Source: Verrucomicrobiaceae bacterium (GTDB taxonomy: Bacteria; Verrucomicrobiota; Verrucomicrobiia; Verrucomicrobiales; Verrucomicrobiaceae). From it: a stretch of DNA of 64,000 nt. The stretch is taken from the NCBI GenBank assembly GCA_016713035.1, contig JADJPW010000001.1, positions 434,001 to 498,000 on the forward strand. Reading direction: 5' to 3'. Below the pieces are notes generated by a model. It ran no database searches. It saw nothing but the letters and a program-made list of their open reading frames with translations, and was not told where the DNA came from. Each line of letters begins with the position of its first letter. Position 1 is the stretch's first letter. The position numbers were made by a program, and so were the translations under genes. Shown one piece after another: positions 61,244-64,000 of this stretch.

Positions 61244-62629
61244 ATGCCCACCACCCCTAACTCTGAACGCATCCAGCGTGCCCTCGACGGTTTGCTCTCG
61301 CCGGAGGAGATGCGGGTGTTTCAGGTCGATGTGACAAAGGATGCCGTGCTGAGGGAGGCATACGTCGAGCAGCTTTGGCTCCATGCGCAGCTCAAGGCCA
61401 AAAGAGACGACTTGAAGGCCCTTTTGGAGGAAAAAATCATCTCGCAGGTCCAGGTGCCGCGTTGGCGCTTTTTGGCTCCTGCGCTCGCGGCGGCGGCTTG
61501 TGTTGTTTTGGGCCTCGGAGCGTGGTTTGGGCTGCAAAAGGGGAATAACGTCGCGGTGATCGCCCAGGCGGAAAATTGCAAATGGGCCGGTTCGGAGCTG
61601 CCCACGGTCGAAAATGCTCCACTCGGCGCAGGACGGCTCTCGCTCGTCGAAGGCATCGCCACGCTGCGCTTTCGCAGTGGTGCCAGCGTCACCATGGAGG
61701 CACCGACGACGCTGGAAATCCTCGACGCCATGCACTGCCGCCTCATCGAGGGCACCGTGACCGCAGACGTGCCTGTGCCTGCACACGGCTTCACCATTGA
61801 CACGCCGGACATCCAGGTCGTCGATCTGGGCACGAAGTTCGGCGTCACCGCTGCATCCACCGGCAACTCCCAGGTCCGTGTCTTTGAAGGCGAGGTCAAA
61901 ATCGGCGGCCTCGAAGACCTCGACCGTGGTGAATTCAAGCACCTCACCACCGGCAAAGGCCTCAACGTCGGTGGCAACCTCCCGCAGCCCGGCCAGGAAA
62001 CGGCGCGGGACATGCTGACTCGTGAAGACGGTGGCTGGACCGCCATCACGACGCAGTTTGGTCGTGGCAAAGACGCCTACGTCCGCCGCATGGACGACAA
62101 ACTCACGCACGGCAGCGATCCCCTGCTCATCGTGAAGCACACCGACCTCGAACTCGGCCGCAAAAACGAGCGCCGTGCGATTTTGACCTTCGACCTCTCC
62201 CAAATCGACCTCGCCAACGTCAAAGAAGCCCAGCTCATGCTCGACCCCGAGCCCAGCGGCTTCGGCTTCTCCTCATTGGTGCCCGACTCACGCTTCGCCG
62301 TGCTCGGCCTACACGAAGGCGATACCGATGCGTGGAGCGAGGCCGACCTCCTCTGGCAAAACCTCCCCGGCACCGACGACGCAGGTCCCCTGCCCCAGCG
62401 CACACGCCGCCTCGCCGAGTTTTGGCTGCCTCGCGGCGGCTCCGGCGACGTGATCACCATCCGAGCCGACGCCCTCGCTGAATTTATCCGCAGTGCCCGC
62501 GACGGCCTCATCACCCTGCTCCTCCTCCGCGAAACCGGCGAGTCCGACACCAGCGGCCTCGCCCACGGCTTCGCCGCCAAAGAACACCCCACTGCGCGGG
62601 CACCGACATTGAGGCTGAGGATGCGTTGA
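61244..62629 (+). CDS. FecR-domain membrane protein with DNRLRE-like C-terminus
   Basis: A 461-aa protein. Residues 1-75 are cytoplasmic and helical, like the anti-sigma part of FecR proteins (RIQRALDGLLSPEEMRVF). A membrane helix lies near 76-97 (LAPALAAAACVVLGLGAWFG). Residues about 120-230 form the FecR domain (RLSLVEGIATLRFRSGASVTMEAPTT, FTIDTPDIQVVDLGTKFGV, VRVFEGEVKI). Residues about 260-460 resemble DNRLRE surface domains (RAILTFDLSQIDLANVKEAQLML, ADLLWQNLPGTDD). FecR proteins control an ECF sigma factor; none lies upstream, where only the gene graveyard is found. The ATG at 61244 is preferred over starts at 61148 and later. A DUF1549 cytochrome gene follows 0.9 kb downstream. Confidence 0.85.
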   Translation: MPTTPNSERIQRALDGLLSPEEMRVFQVDVTKDAVLREAYVEQLWLHAQLKAKRDDLKALLEEKIISQVQVPRWRFLAPALAAAACVVLGLGAWFGLQKGNNVAVIAQAENCKWAGSELPTVENAPLGAGRLSLVEGIATLRFRSGASVTMEAPTTLEILDAMHCRLIEGTVTADVPVPAHGFTIDTPDIQVVDLGTKFGVTAASTGNSQVRVFEGEVKIGGLEDLDRGEFKHLTTGKGLNVGGNLPQPGQETARDMLTREDGGWTAITTQFGRGKDAYVRRMDDKLTHGSDPLLIVKHTDLELGRKNERRAILTFDLSQIDLANVKEAQLMLDPEPSGFGFSSLVPDSRFAVLGLHEGDTDAWSEADLLWQNLPGTDDAGPLPQRTRRLAEFWLPRGGSGDVITIRADALAEFIRSARDGLITLLLLRETGESDTSGLAHGFAAKEHPTARAPTLRLRMR

Positions 62630-62654
62630 GGCAACTTACAGGCAAAACACTTCA

Positions 62655-63167
62655 TCATGGCAAGACTAAAGACGAATCATCAAGCCTGCCGTCATTGATG
62701 GCACTGAGTAATCCCTCGAAATCAAGAGGCCCATGACCTGACGCATGCCAAAGGATTGGGGAGTTCGGATCAAGGCGTGAAGCAAGCACGACATGGTAGC
62801 TGTGAGTGTAGCCACCTCGTTCGTAATGAAAGAGAACGTGTTGTTCATCCTGCCGTGCCCATATCAGCCGCGACATGGGTTTCGGTGGATTATCAATACA
62901 GCAGCCAACCTGCCAGTTTTGCCCAGGCGCCGCGAGCTTACCCTTCCAGTCCGAACACAGCCGAAGCACATGTGGAGGCAGTGCCTCCACCTTACGGACC
63001 AAAGGAAAGTTCTGCGAACGTTTGATGATGTTCCGACTCTCTTCAGTCAGGTGGCGGACGCCTGTTATCGAAATGGAGTTATCGGAGCTTCCGCCTGGGT
63101 ATGCGCATCCCAAAGCGCTAAATATGAGAGCAAAGGAAGTCGAACGGAAGACAAAAACAAATTTCAT
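62655..63167 (-). CDS. Putative lipoprotein of a two-gene operon
   Basis: A 170-aa protein with hydrophobic N-terminus ending in SALGC, a lipobox-like site. The rest is globular with Cys residues (RLCSDWKG, QVGCCIDN) and an aromatic, His-rich stretch (HVLFHYERGGYTHSYHVV). No family is recognised. The start codon overlaps the stop of the small gene upstream (ATGA at 63164-63167), so they are coupled. The FecR gene converges on its end. Unknown role. Confidence 0.6.
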   Translation of the reverse strand: MKFVFVFRSTSFALIFSALGCAYPGGSSDNSISITGVRHLTEESRNIIKRSQNFPLVRKVEALPPHVLRLCSDWKGKLAAPGQNWQVGCCIDNPPKPMSRLIWARQDEQHVLFHYERGGYTHSYHVVLASRLDPNSPILWHASGHGPLDFEGLLSAINDGRLDDSSLVLP

Positions 63168-63373
63168 AACTTCTGTGCGCCGAGCTTCAATATGGAAAGT
63201 ATGCCCGCTATTTCAGCGAGGCCTTCGGCTACCTGCTTTTCCGCAGGAGTCAGTTTTCTTTTACGACTTTGTTCATCCAGCAGGAATTGAAGCCTGTTAT
63301 CCAGCGCCTTGGGGAATCGCAGTTTCGCCATGTTGGCAGGCATCGGTACTGTCAGGTTCACTTTGGCACTCAT
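63164..63373 (-). CDS. Small soluble protein, first gene of the operon
   Basis: A 69-aa protein starting SAKVNLTVPMPANMAKLRFP, then ALDNRLQFLLDEQSRKRKLTPAEKQVAEGLAE and a Leu-rich end. It is helical and charged, with the pattern of a family of small proteins that in other bacteria precede HNH-type or toxin-like genes. Here the coupled partner is a lipoprotein-like gene instead. I chose the ATG at 63373; the frame is open to 63667 but that stretch overlaps a divergent gene. Function unknown. Confidence 0.6.
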   Translation of the reverse strand: MSAKVNLTVPMPANMAKLRFPKALDNRLQFLLDEQSRKRKLTPAEKQVAEGLAEIAGILSILKLGAQKL

Positions 63374-63485
63374 CTGGGGCGCAAGAGTAGCCAATGGACC
63401 ACTCACCGTCAATAACGCGAAAAACCCTGTCCAAAAAGCCCGCAGAACAAACCTACCTTTCACGCACGTTATTCCCTGACCGACC

Positions 63486-64000
63486 ATGCTCCGCCAAACT
63501 GCTCTTTTTCTCCTGCTCGCCTCCGCTTTGAATGCGGCGGACGACGCTAGCCGCGCTGCGATGACCTTTTTGAAAACGAGGTGCGTCCACTGCTGGTGAA
63601 AAGTTGCTACGAGTGCCACAGCGACAAAAAACAAAAGGGCGACCTGCGAGTGGATCACATCAGCCACCTCAAAAAAGGCGGCACCACAGGCCCGGCGGTG
63701 ATCGCGGGGAATTTGAGCAAGTCCTTGCTCATCGAAGCCGTGCGTTATCAGAATGAAGACATTGCTATGCCGCCGAAAAAGCAGCTCTCGGCCAAGGAGA
63801 TCACGGTGCTAGAGGATTGGGTGAAAATGGGTGCGCCGTGGCCTGCGGGCGAAGGCCAGCGCGATTCCACGGACGAGTTCGGCTTCACCGAAAAAGATCG
63901 TAAGTTCTGGAGCTTTCAGCCACTGACGAATCCCAAGCCGCCTCAGGTGAACTCCAAATGGGTGCGCGGCGACATCGACCGATTTGTGGCTAAAAAACAC
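63486..64000 (+). CDS. DUF1549-type planctomycete cytochrome c protein, 5' part, frameshifted
   Basis: The gene starts with a signal peptide (LRQTALFLLLASALNAADD) in frame 3, which stops at a TGA soon after. From about 63563 frame 2 continues as FENEVRPLLVKSCYECHSDKKQKGDL, the PSCyt1 heme motif CYECH, then KSLLIEAVRYQNEDIAMPPKKQLSAKEITVLEDWVKMGAPWP and FTEKDRKFWSFQPL. One added base near 63557-63563 would join them. The rest lies beyond the window end. It stands downstream of the FecR gene, a common arrangement in PVC bacteria. Confidence 0.82.

Noticed and set aside
61103..62203. 366-codon open frame on the minus strand
   Set aside because: It overlaps the FecR gene, which has clear domain structure in the other strand; translation shows no family features.

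Overview
The window looks like a chromosomal segment of a Gram-negative member of the PVC group, most likely Verrucomicrobia (Verrucomicrobiae, Prosthecobacter/Verrucomicrobium-like). The signs are lipid A and outer-membrane genes (Skp, LpxD, many lipoproteins), two planctomycete-type cytochrome c/DUF1549-DUF1553 proteins, a FecR protein with a DNRLRE-like domain, PQQ-propeller and Calx-beta/RCC1 giant secreted proteins, a PEP-CTERM protein, and a C-terminal 'DxDGDGIxNxxEYAxG' module on the giant protein. The taxonomic call is inference from gene content; no rRNA gene is present.

Layout. 1-6 kb: envelope and cell-wall genes (partial skp, frameshifted lpxD, glmM, two lipoproteins, rseP-like protease). 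6-24 kb: secreted proteins and metabolism (1335-aa PQQ-propeller protein, aminotransferase, 2925-aa metzincin/Calx-beta/RCC1 protein, M60-type peptidase, threonine dehydrogenase divergent from an XRE-cupin regulator). 24.6-31 kb: Tat-exported Gfo/Idh/MocA oxidoreductase, lipoprotein, proline-rich membrane protein, sugar-nucleotide epimerase, radical SAM protein. 30.7-37 kb: TPR-AAA ATPase, tRNA-Arg(CCG), coaE-rho-rnd operon, membrane protein, type IV pilin-like protein with its own promoter and terminator. 37-43 kb: PIG-L deacetylase, secA, recN. 43-51.6 kb: an accessory surface block (polytopic membrane proteins, PEP-CTERM protein, broken IS5-type element, DegT aminotransferase overlapping a SAM methyltransferase). 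51.6-60.4 kb: small envelope proteins, topB, ybeY, a DUF1549/1553 cytochrome protein, an RsmA-Nudix fusion, a secreted cyclophilin. 60.4-61.2 kb: a gene graveyard (phosphatase fragment, DUF1080 remnant, solo IS end). 61.2-64 kb: FecR protein, a two-gene overlapping operon, and the start of a second cytochrome/DUF1549 gene.

Housekeeping genes are mostly intact, yet six genes (lpxD, PEP-CTERM gene, transposase, methyltransferase, DUF1553 gene, terminal DUF1549 gene) each carry one single-base indel whose repair restores a full family-like protein. This pattern suggests consensus errors in a draft assembly, although true pseudogenes or phase variation cannot be excluded from sequence alone. The most unusual items are the giant metzincin with fourteen RCC1 repeats, the RsmA-Nudix fusion, the PQQ protein with a methyltransferase-like N-terminus and an inserted LamG domain, and the TPR-AAA ATPase with an Asp in place of the Walker B Glu. 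No CRISPR array, phage or integrase module was seen.
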